Shown here: piece by piece, positions 55,116 through 64,000 of the stretch
How the letters are laid out: every line of letters begins with the position of its first letter
Position numbering within the stretch: the stretch's first letter is position 1
From: Aplectana chamaeleonis
Taxonomy: Eukaryota > Nematoda > Chromadorea > Rhabditida > Cosmocercidae
DNA: 64,000 nt
Reading direction: 5' to 3'
Assembly: GCA_029168955.1 (NCBI GenBank)
Contig: JAPDOI010000021.1
Span: forward strand, 1,153,501 to 1,217,500
The notes under the pieces: generated by a model
What the model saw: the letters and a program-made list of their open reading frames with translations, nothing else
Database searches by the model: none
What the model was told of the DNA's origin: nothing
Translations under genes and position numbers: made by a program

Positions 55116-57025
55116 CCCAATAAAAGCAATTAAAGTGCGCCCACGTTAACCTTGGAAGTGATCGAGTGTACAGCTTCCGTAAAAACATTATCTGCTTTAT
55201 CAACCTTGAGCCTATTACTTGTTTTGTTCAAAAAACAGTTAGCCTTCATAGAAAAAATCTCGCTTTTTTGTAGTGAAGTGCTTACATGAACGGTGGAGTG
55301 CCAGCACTGTGAACTCGTTTTAGCCTATTCACAAAAGCTTTTTCCGCAACTATTCCTAATTTCTCTCGATTTCCGCTGTAAGAAGCCTGATCAACAGTCC
55401 GCGCGGATGGCAGTAATACCGAATGGGGAAAACGTTCCTTCCACCTCTATGTACTATGAATAGCGTAGAAATTCACATTCTATGCGAGAGCGGGGCGGTC
55501 AGTGTGATAGATTTCTCCGCTCCGCTACAGGGAGCCGCTATTTTTGCGTAGTGTTACGCTTCAACAAGTCCATCACAGGTAATTTCGACATACGCATTTT
55601 CGCCCGCACTAGCTTATGTTGGCGCTCGAATAATCGGTCAGACCACCGGGAATGAAATGAATCATCGGACAACGTGCGGGTGATGAGACCACGGTTTTCG
55701 TTCAGGCAGTGATGCCATATCGGAGAGGAAGGCTCAGTTCTCGCCATTCGTATCCTAAGTTTCGAAGTGAAATTTATTTTTCGTTCAGCGCGTGCGTCTG
55801 CGCGCGTATGCTGCGTCTCCTCCACACACTTTCTCGCTGTCTCCGCCCTCGCTACGTCCAAGAGCGCGAAAGAACACATTAAATTGGGCTCCGAAACGGA
55901 GGATAGCTATTTCGACTCTTCCCCTCGCGAAGGGGCGATGTGAACTATAATTGGGCTAAAGGGTGAGCTCAAAGAGAATCAACTGCGGGATCGCTTCGAA
56001 AGTTCAAAGTATTCTGCGCTGTGGGTGAGCGGGAGATGATGGTCAGCAGACAAACGCTTCAATTCAAACTTTCCTCAAGAGCGAAAGTAGCGCAAAATGC
56101 ACACAACAGCGGTTACCACCAGAGCTTACATCTGGAAAACGGGCAAACAGGTCGAATAGTGAAAAATTGCCCAAATTTTATCAGTGAAAATTTCGGTCAA
56201 CTCTAATAGTAAGATTATTTCGGCAAATCGGTGAATAGAAATTAACCGGAAAGAGCCGCTGATTTCGCTAAACGGTAAAGCGCACCCCTGGTACATTCAT
56301 AGTCACTCCTTGCAAACCTAAGAATTTTTGAAAAAAGTATCCTATTTCTATACGTTTGGGAGGTGGTGCTATTATCCCTAACAGGTATGACATCTAATGA
56401 CAAAAAGTATGTACAGTTCTGACAATTCGACAACGTGTCCATCTTTTGCTTCATTCGAACTCAGGAACATTTGGTTCTCTTGGAACTTCTATTGCTTGAT
56501 AATCATGAAAAATCATACTAGTAGAAAACTCGTGTAGTTGGTTCAGAAAGTTTTTTTTATTTGTTCTGTCATTAGTTGAGTGCAGAATGAATTTTGCAAG
56601 AGAACTAAATTTGATTTAAAGCGGATTTGGTTGGCAGTTTTATGAAATATGCCGTCCTGTCGATTGCTGAATCCTAGAAATCGAGTCCTCGGCTATTAAG
56701 GGCAGAAACAGAATATTCTATGGTAGCTCGGGAACTTCGGTATCTTGTACCACGCAAAAAGCTTCGATTACGATCGGAAACTCTCCGTGTGGCCTGTAAT
56801 TGGACCACGCCCCCTCCCCCTCATATGATATAGCGAATTGACTAGGTATAATTGAAGAATAGGACATGACAGCGCTTTGCCGTAATGATCGTCTGAAAAA
56901 GTTGAGATGACAGATTTGGGAGAGGATCTATGCTATTTTCATGTTCTTGAATGTTTCACACTTTTCTATGACATGGTGAATGATCAGAAGGTATCATAAG
57001 GTAGCTGGGTTGAGTACAAAACTTG
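55116..57025. other. Region without recognised genes
   Basis: The longest frame is an antisense 113 codons (55879-55538) with no motif I know. No repeat families were identified. Confidence 0.3.
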
Positions 57026-57075
57026 GGGGTCAGGCAGGACTCGTACCTGCATCGCTTGCGATAATTTGCCCTACC
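57026..57075 (-). repeat. tRNA-derived SINE fragment
   Basis: The reverse strand has a perfectly pairing T-arm (GCAGG TACGAGT CCTGC) followed by TGACCCCC. The 5' half is degraded. Confidence 0.5.
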
Positions 57076-57203
57076 GTGAAAGGGCATTAAATTTTCAAAA
57101 ACATTAACATTCATTCTTTAAAAGGCCTCGGCTCAACTGGATTTAATCCCAATTTGTGCTTGCCAGATCACTTGTGTCAACTATGTAGCTGACGAACGCA
57201 GAG

Positions 57204-57275
57204 CGGGTCTCGGTGGTGTAATGATAACAGTCTCGCCCGGAAAGCGATGCGATGCAGGTTCGAGTGACCCCGAAG
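57204..57275 (+). repeat. tRNA-derived SINE head, copy 2
   Basis: CTCGGTGGTGTAATGATAAC (A-box-like) and GGTTCGAGTGACC (B-box-like), with CTCGCCCGGAAAGCG between. Together with the fragment at 57026 it forms an inverted pair. Confidence 0.6.
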
Positions 57276-57608
57276 TTCTGTAAATATTCAGCTCAGCTTT
57301 CTTGTGAGACTTTGCATTTCCGATGAATTTCGAATCAGAAATCCAAGTTAGCCACCCATAGATAGACACTATCGCGAGGCTGCGCTCTCGACGCGAAGAA
57401 ATATATTCACCAAGCCACATTACCGCGCGTTTTTTTGCGAAAAAGGCTTTTTCCGTGGTATTTCTGGAGCATAAAGCGCCGCGAAACGCTTCAATTTGAT
57501 GAACGAAATTTTCACTAGAATTCTCGTTTTCCTTTCTCTGAGACAAACGCGATTTTACGTGAACGGAGTATTTCTGACTCCGGTGTTTTGTCGAAAACAA
57601 TCTATTTC

Positions 57609-58095
57609 TTTAAAGGCAGTGTTCACGATGATTTTCGTCTCCGAGTTTTTCACATAAAATAATGCGTTGGCCTCCAAGTGTTATCGAAATTCTGAAGAAA
57701 CGGCGAGAAACGCATTAAAACGTCGTATTTCAGTGACATTATTCTTCAACACGGACTAGTCCAGTTGGATGAACATGCTCATGGTGGTTGTCACCGGTGG
57801 AAAATTGGGTCAATAGAAATTAGAAGAACATTTTATGCAAAGCAGGATTAGTTAAGGCCCTAAGGGAAGAACGGAGCCATAGAGAGTAGAGAATTGCAAA
57901 GGACGGGTCCGCAAAAGATTTCATTGTCACACACACTTCCTGTGATACTTAAGAGGCGGGGTGATACTTAAGGATTTCGTGTACTTCTGGTGCGTTTTTC
58001 TCAATTTCTACGTCATTTTAGTTCTACTCGGGGGCCACTTGATCAATATAGCGAATAATCTCAAAATTGAAAATTATGGTGAACACTGCCTTTAA
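57609..58095. mobile_element. TTAA-type MITE, copy 5 (best-preserved)
   Basis: TTAAAGGCAGTGTTCACGAT at the left and GTGAACACTGCCTTTAA at the right, flanked by TTAA at 57609-57612 and 58092-58095. Confidence 0.88.
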
Positions 58096-58169
58096 GGAAG
58101 TCTCATCGGCTACAGATCGTTATAGATTTCTGCCAGGATGGCCGTCTGATTAGTTCCTAATGAGGGATG

Positions 58170-58525
58170 TAGAGTATAGTTGTACAAATTCGAAAAAAAT
58201 GTCGAACGAACGAATTCCGAAAAGCTTTTGAAATTTCGGAGGTCGAACGAAGTTCGAAACTAATCGAAATTTCGATTTTTCTTTCGAAATTCGTCGAAAA
58301 TTTCGAACTTTTTTCGAAATTTGTCGCAAGTTTCGAACTTTTCTTCGAAATTTGTCCGAAAGTATTCCGAACGAACGAATTTCGAAAAAATTTCGAAAAA
58401 TCGGATTTCGAACGAACGAGATTTGAAAAAAATTCGTTCGACGAAATTTCGAACGAACGAAATCCGAAAAAGTTTCGTTCGACGAAAAAAATTCGAAAAA
58501 TCTTTCGAAAATTTCGTTCGTGTAC
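58170..58525. repeat. TTCGAACGAACGAA palindromic repeats
   Basis: TTCGAACGAACGAAATTCG and CGAAATTTCGAAAAA units fill ~350 bp, opening low-complexity frames on both strands. Confidence 0.85.
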
Positions 58526-59225
58526 AAGTATAATGTATAGGTGGAAATCTACAATTTTTGATCAACTGCCGGTGTTGAATTCATTATTTTGGTGCACATA
58601 TTGTGTTATTTCTGTTGGAACAAATTTAGAAAATGACCCCAAAAACTGAAATCATTTGGAGCGATTATGGCGATGCTACGCGTTATTCGCAATAAAAAAC
58701 ACCAGAAACCGCTATCTCTGCGGAAAAATATGAAGTTGCAGTTACCGTTAATTAAAAAACCACAGAAAATGCCGCCTAATTAAACGTAGCCTGTTTGGCT
58801 TATTTTTGAGCGCCTTCCTTATTTAGGGCTTAATTGACTTGCATGTAGAGCCCACTATTATTAATGCCAAATCTACGCGTCTAGTGGCAACTAGCTCTTC
58901 AGCTGCTTTTATCGCGACTTGAGTTTGACATAGCTATTGGTTTCGCATCGATCCAACGTTGCCCTTCTCTGGAAACTTTGCCGCGGCAGTACCGGAAACG
59001 GACCGCGACCCTCGACTTTGCGGCGATAGTTCCGCAATATTACCGCGGCGGCTCCGCGATCGTAACTGCACCGAATGATTCTGTTGCGGTGTCTTGAGCC
59101 TTGACAGCACCGCGATAGTACCGCAGCGGTTCCACCGTAAAACCGCGCCGTCTTTGCGAGGATGCATCAGCGAACCCGCGTCGGCTACGATGCACTGTCC
59201 TGTCTTTCAAAACGAGACTTTCGCC
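58526..59225. other. Unassigned sequence
   Basis: GC-rich near 58960-59150 (CCGCGGCGG, CCGCGATAG). No gene was recognised. Confidence 0.3.
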
Positions 59226-59375
59226 AGTTCAGTTACCCGAGTTTGAGGTATATCTCGTATCTCCTTAATAGCAGTAACGAGGGTACCCTCTGTCCTCATC
59301 AGATAGGGCGAAACAACCGCAGGTGTATATTTTTGTTCGCAGGCCCCGCCTAGTTATGTTATGACTCATAATTAG
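59226..59375 (+). ncRNA. Candidate spliced-leader (SL1-like) RNA gene
   Basis: GTTACCCGAGTTTGAG followed by a GTATAT donor (GT at 59248) matches the 22-nt nematode SL1 leader at 18 of 22 positions. TACC and GGTA flanking CGAGTTTGA can form the usual first stem. An Sm-site-like ATATTTTTG lies at 59327-59335. The segments 59350-59357 and 59368-59375 can pair over 8 bp as a 3' stem. The Sm site is ~80 nt after the donor, further than in C. elegans SL1, and no promoter element was identified. It may be a divergent SL gene, a pseudogene or coincidence. Confidence 0.4.
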
Positions 59376-60315
59376 TATTATAAAAGTTACTCGCTGTTGG
59401 TCCTAATTTCGTAATGGTCGCAGCGGCAACTTCTACCAGAATTGAGGCTCCCGCCACAGTTTGAAGATAGTTCGTAGTCCCACACGGTCGATGTACAAGT
59501 AAAGCACGCAAAACGAGGGGAAAAAATTAATTTGATAGTCTCTCCCCCCTAGGTTTTCCGTAGTCCCTCCCTGCCCGACCCCGATCGAAGTTGGATAAGC
59601 ATCATTACGGCATCCAGTCCAGCGCAGCCTATGCTGGAGCATGGAAGGCGTAGCTGGGGCTACGGACGGCCTAGGGGGACTACGTCGGACCATCGTCCAA
59701 CTATGACGGGAGCCTGATTTAAACGCGAATTTTTGGCTTACTATATATTTTTTGAGATGGGTCGATTGTTTCTCTGCTGTGATTCATCTTTTTTCACTTG
59801 GAATCATTATTTGTAACAAAGGGTCTCTTTCCAGCAAAAGTGGTTTGGTGCTTACAAAAACGCTTTAACAAAATGGGAACAATAGGAATGTGGAGTGGGC
59901 GAGTGTAAAGAAATTGAACAGTATTTCGAGGATCCGATTTTCTCGGCTGGCATTTCTCAACAGCGGAAGCAAATCGTGTGCTATTCTACACGGAAAGATG
60001 GGACCCTCCTCGAGAAAAAGAAAAGGACTCTTCTCTGATCATGCGAATGTCGATAAAAATATGTGTATTTGATTCTTATCATTGGAAAGAGAACACGATG
60101 ATTAATACAGAAACGGTTTGCTTTATCTTTTCAGAAATGATTACCTTATTTTCAGGCTGACTGGGCTCATTGTTAAGCTTTGGTTGTTTTTTCTCTGCTT
60201 TGCTTCTTTTTTTTTCTCACTAAAAATTTATATTTCGGACTTCCCAAGTTGTTTGATCTAATGCTCGGAATAAACGATGTCAGTATGATTTTCCCAGTCT
60301 AATTTTTCATTCAGC
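59376..60315. other. Unassigned sequence
   Basis: Short frames only. The 86-codon antisense frame 59693-59433 has no known motif. Confidence 0.3.
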
Positions 60316-60367
60316 ATGGGTGAAAGTGGTGTTCAGCAGTGGAGTCAGGCAAGTTATCCAGCCATAA

Positions 60368-60586
60368 ATGGGAAAGCAAATGGTATGGATTTCGCTATTC
60401 TTGATACTTTTTCTCGTAATAGACATATATTCAGGACGTTTGGAGAGTCGTCCACGCCAAATTGACCTCGATTTTTTGAAGCAACTCCGTGAACAGATTG
60501 ATAGGCACATAGCACCACATGAATGTGTGGAAGCTCCTAAGGAAGTGCAAATCAGCGCGAACGCTTTGCTTGAAGGTGGTTTGTAA
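60368..60586 (+). CDS. Possible small secreted protein or first coding exon
   Basis: The 72-codon frame starts MGKQMVWISLFLILFLVIDI, a good signal peptide, followed by a charged, probably helical region (LDFLKQLREQIDRHI) with one Cys. A splice-acceptor-like TTTTTCATTCAG lies at 60303-60314, upstream. The end, TTTGTAAGAG, contains a donor-like GTAAGAG, so the terminal TAA could lie in an intron. An overlapping 48-codon frame from the ATG at 60316 competes with it. No family recognised. Confidence 0.35.
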   Translation: MGKQMVWISLFLILFLVIDIYSGRLESRPRQIDLDFLKQLREQIDRHIAPHECVEAPKEVQISANALLEGGL

Positions 60587-60744
60587 GAGTGCATTTCACT
60601 ATACCTAAATGAGTATGTACGTCGGATAACGTATCGCTCTTGAAATGGATTTTGGTTACTGTCCCTTTCGAAAAGATCACGGTCCGCTGTTGCAGACATC
60701 TGCTTCGATCCCAATCCTAGTTTTTAGCCGAGGAATGGAGGAAT

Positions 60745-61395
60745 CTGCATATATTGCCTTTATACAGGAGTGCACAAGCCCTCCTTGTCACCAGCACACG
60801 CTGCTACAGTAATGGACCACTGCAGCGCGGTCTGCGGTGAACCCGTTCTCTCCCAGCCCATGCGACAGGCATCGACTTTCGCATTACCACCGTCCAGTCG
60901 TTCGTATGACCGGCGATCATGCTCAGAGACGGTGAGTTTTTCATTTATTTCTCTGCCGTTTTCAGTTGTTTTCACGATAATTCAAATGTCATCGTAGTGG
61001 CAAAAGGTTAGGGTATACATGAAGCTTTGCAGAATTCTTCGCGCTACCAAGAAATTGAGTAAACATCTGTTCTTTTTTTTTACCCAAAAAAAACCTTTTT
61101 CTTGAACATTTATCTACTGTTTCAAATCCATGGGTCATTTACCCGCATCCCATTACGACGATTACTAAACTATTACCGAATCAACATAAGACGGCAAAAA
61201 AAATTCAAAAACACCTCTGAGCATGATCGCCGGTCATGCGGACGAATGATCGGTGGTCATGCGAAAGTCGATGCGTGCCTAATGGGGTGGGAGAGAACGG
61301 GTTCACCACAGACCGCGCCGCAGTGCTCCATTACTGTAGCAGCGTGTGCTGGTGACAAAGTAGGCTTGTGCACTCCCGTATAAAAGCAGTATACC
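60745..61395. mobile_element. Foldback element FB-C
   Basis: Arms of ~180 bp (60745-60931 and 61217-61395) are inverted copies. They contain GGAGTGCACAAGCC, CACCAGCACACGCTGCTACA and GACCGGCGATCATGCTCAGA. The ends TATTGCCTTTATACAGG and CCGTATAAAAGCAGTATA would fit a TA-duplicating MITE. Confidence 0.8.
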
Positions 61396-61675
61396 TGAAA
61401 TAGACTCAGGCCACGCTAGTAATCTGCCGTACACGAGGTTCTGGTGGGCTACTACACGTTCCATTCTTTTTCGAAAGACGAAACCGACATGAATCGTTGT
61501 GAAGCTTTCGTACCTAGTTCTTGGCGTATATTGAACAATATCGCTTTATTCCAACTCGGTGCCTGAATTTATTGATGAAAACTCGGCAGCATTTTTGTAG
61601 AGCCCTGTAATCATTTAAATGTGTTGCAGTTCCTCTTACACATATAGTCCGCCTGTAATCGCTCGTAGGATTTGG

Positions 61676-62302
61676 TCAGGAAGCGTGCGAAGACGCGTTT
61701 TCGCGTCTTTTCCGTCCTTTGTGAACAACTCTTTTCAATCTCCACATTGAGCGGAATTAGGGTGATATTCATGATTCCGACGTTGCGGGCTACCCAATGG
61801 TATAGCCTAAGTTGGGGTTCGTTGAGAACTGTAGAAGTTTCGCAGTCAAGCAGGTTTGTAATTGCGGTACCGCATCGGATGGGGCGCTGCCGTCTCTGTC
61901 GCGTTTCCTTGTGTCTACCGTATATTATACTTGTATCCGAGTCACTTTTTGGATATCCAACCGGATATCCGATATTCGGATAATCCGATATCCGACAATT
62001 TGAAAAAAACGTATTATCTGAATCGAAACAATATCCGGGAAATTCAAAATCGGCACTATCTTAATCGAACCATTATCCGAAGAATTATCTTCGGATGACA
62101 AGTATACCATATACAGAAAGCTGGTTGATTGCGAAATTTGTATAGCTCTCAGCGAAACCCCGATAATGGCCATACCATTGGATAGCCCTCAACGACAGGA
62201 TCATGAATATCACTCTTTTTTTTGGACGAAGTTGGGCTTCAACCGAGTTATTCAAAAGGGACGAAAAAGACGCAAAAACGCGTCCTCGCGCACTTTCTGG
62301 CT
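61676..62302. mobile_element. Foldback element FB-D
   Basis: Arms 61676-61858 and 62122-62302 are inverted, diverged copies (GACGCGTTTTCGCGTCTTTT against AAAAGACGCAAAAACGCGTC; GTGATATTCATGAT against ATCATGAATATCAC). The centre holds TATCCG/CGGATA palindromic repeats (61915-62105) related to 51130-51335. Confidence 0.75.
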
Positions 62303-62476
62303 AAATCTTACAAGCATTTGTTCCTTTTTAGGAGCTTTTGAAGTTAGTTCTCTGAAATCTTCTTCGATTTTCTAGAACATTTTTTTTGAGAAAAAAAGCA
62401 TTCCCCTTTCAGAGGCTGCCAGCGGGCGTGATCGATCATTGTTTCGTTTTCTTTCTCAATGATATGTGAGAGTTGA

Positions 62477-62803
62477 GCGGCAGTGCTCCCGATAAAAACA
62501 GTATCTGAGTATTCGCCGTGAACCGAAAGGTCCTGGGCCCATTGCTGCATTAATGCTAAACGGCTGGAAACGTTTAATGATCAGTCCTATGCTGCCCAAT
62601 GTGACGTGCCCGCCACGCCCATTTTTTCAACGGCCAACGGAAAAGTGAGCGTGGTGGGCATGCCACATTAAAATTTTCCGGCCGTTCAGGGCTATGTATG
62701 GCTGGTTTTCAACTGGTTCTGGATATCGTTCTTACAGTTGGCAAAGTACCATTTGATTCCTTGTTTAAACCCAAAGACTGTTTTTGTCGTGAACTCTGCT
62801 TTG
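62477..62803. mobile_element. TTAA-type MITE, copy 6 (degenerate)
   Basis: Left GCGGCAGTGCTCCCGATAAA and right TTGTCGTGAACTCTGCTTTG. The interior has inverted GC-rich motifs like copy 2. It lies directly upstream of the splice acceptor of the gene below, probably in an intron. Confidence 0.65.
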
Positions 62804-62826
62804 AACTTGAAAATGATGTTTTGCAG

Positions 62827-64000
62827 ATGAAATTAAATACTACCCTTCGTCCGTAAATACCGAATCTGACACATCACGCGTTTCTCCTCCGGATTCAAAT
62901 GCGAGCATAACTTCATACTACAACTGTATACGACATGGAGTCTTAGATATGTATCTAATTGCCAAATGTATGTATGACTTGCATTGCTTGGGATTGTTCA
63001 ATCGGAGCATCTATGACGTAAGTCATGTATTTCTTGCTCATAGAAAGAAGCTTTGAATTAGGTTTCCATTCTTCCACATTTGCTATGATCTAATGAGGAA
63101 ATGCACGAGTACAGTTGGGTTCAAAACAAAATTCCGAGCGCAGGGGTGATGGCTGAAGCAGCGAACGCACTTTCAATCATGAGAATTCCATTTTAGCACA
63201 GCCTGTTTGTACACTTGTCTGCCTGCTTCTCCTGTTGACCAAGTTAGGAAGCTTCGGACATGAGAAGTGTCAACAGTAGAGCTCAAACTATTGTAATGCT
63301 AGCGATCATTGAAAAAAAATAGATTTTTTTGGTAGGGCCGTCGGCATCATTGTCTGCAAAAAAATTTCAGGAATTTATCAGCTCTGAGGCAGCGTCGCAG
63401 ATACGTCACTTCAGTTATGATGGATTGCGTCTAATGGATTTAACTACTCTACAGGATCTATTAATGGCTAGAAAACTGGACAACTTGGCAGGGCAACTCC
63501 GGGTAGGTTTTCACGGATATACTAGAAGCGCTTGAAGCGTAGGAATTGAATATTGGATTTTGATACCAAGGAATTCTTCAGTGTACACCCTAGAATACCG
63601 AGAACAATTCTCCGTAGACTATACACTATCCAGAACAAGGTCTACATAGCATTGCGACCTGAGAAGGATCCAAAATCAACTGTAAGGGAGGAGAAGGAGA
63701 AAGCGGCAGTCACGCTCTACACTCTGCATGACTTTATGAAACTCTGTTTTGAAGAGGAGTGTAGGAATATCTTTTCTTCATAATTTTCCCAGGTAAAGGA
63801 ACGCGAAACTGGCAAAACTGCCAAGTCAAGATACATTGCGAAGGAGAATTCCAAAGAGATGTCAGAAACGCCTTACTTTTATCGTATGCCTATCCTCAAG
63901 ATTAGGGAGGCTACAAGTAAACTTTTTTTGGCTGCTGGAGCGGGTGATTGTTCCTTCGACATGGAAATATCAATCAAAACACTGAGTTTGTGGATTTCGA
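62827..64000 (+). CDS. Multi-exon protein-coding gene, internal part, runs off the window
   Basis: Exon a, 62827-63017, lies between TGTTTTGCAG and the donor GTAAGT, enters in phase 1 and leaves in phase 0. Exon b, 63371-63502, follows AATTTCAG and precedes GTAGGT, phase 0 on both sides. Exon c begins near 63571 (weak acceptor ACCAAG) after a 68-nt intron, again in phase 0. A further exon starts at 63793 after TTTTCCCAG; the join to it is uncertain (a 32-nt intron from ~63761 in phase 1, or another arrangement). Segments such as YYNCIRHGVLDMYLIAKCMY and DGLRLMDLTTLQDLLMARKL look like ordinary helical, globular protein. No family recognised. Start and end are outside or undetermined. Confidence 0.6.

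Noticed and set aside
55538..55879. Antisense 113-codon frame
   Set aside because: There is no recognisable motif, repeat relation or splice support.
57204..57275. Functional tRNA gene
   Set aside because: The A- and B-boxes are recognisable, but the acceptor and T-stems do not pair and related copies sit in dispersed repeats.
58150..58565. Overlapping antisense frames rich in F, R, S and K
   Set aside because: They are low-complexity translations of TTCGAA-type repeats.

Overview
This window is eukaryotic and most probably from a nematode. The evidence is a full-length but dead Tc3-like element with double transposase-binding sites in its inverted repeats, a mariner remnant, many TTAA-flanked MITEs, short (57-68 nt) candidate introns with TTTCAG-type acceptors, and one sequence resembling a nematode spliced-leader RNA gene. 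There are no bacterial operons, no rRNA and no intact canonical tRNA. Genus cannot be fixed by reading alone; a clade V nematode is a guess.

Layout. 1-3.1 kb: 42-bp satellite A in ~670-bp higher-order repeats, interrupted by a foldback element. 3.1-5.5 kb: dispersed and foldback repeats. 5.5-25.0 kb: six head-to-tail copies of one composite cassette, made of a promoter-like MITE (TATAAAAG plus hairpin, ~9-bp target duplications), an array of 42-bp satellite B, a conserved ~380-bp tail, a (GGAGGC)n tract and a ~200-bp 3' segment that ends in a 9-bp-stem hairpin in two or three copies. Parts have been re-duplicated as 5.13-kb and 2.66-kb blocks. 25.3-28.9 kb: a second satellite A array. 29-41 kb: dispersed elements (hairpin-ended elements, foldbacks, CTCAGCCGGTAAATGG repeats, a mixed B/A satellite patch, LINE remnants) and unassigned sequence. 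41.8-47.7 kb: nested elements, with a Tc3-like transposon broken by a 293-bp MITE, lying between long inverted arms. 47.7-62.8 kb: MITEs, short-period AT-rich repeats, tRNA-derived SINE pieces, an SL-RNA-like locus near 59.2 kb and a possible small secreted-protein exon at 60.4 kb. 62.8-64.0 kb: the best candidate for a cellular gene, with several exons in consistent reading phase, running off the window end.

How the parts relate. Satellites A and B share one 42-bp ancestor and differ largely by changes at CpG positions. Because the period is divisible by three, both strands carry very long open frames that are by-products of periodicity; one antisense frame of B nevertheless reads as a perfect heptad repeat. 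The most unusual structure is the recurring promoter-MITE/satellite/tail cassette, which could act as a unit of transcription or of amplification. No cellular pathway can be reconstructed from this window.
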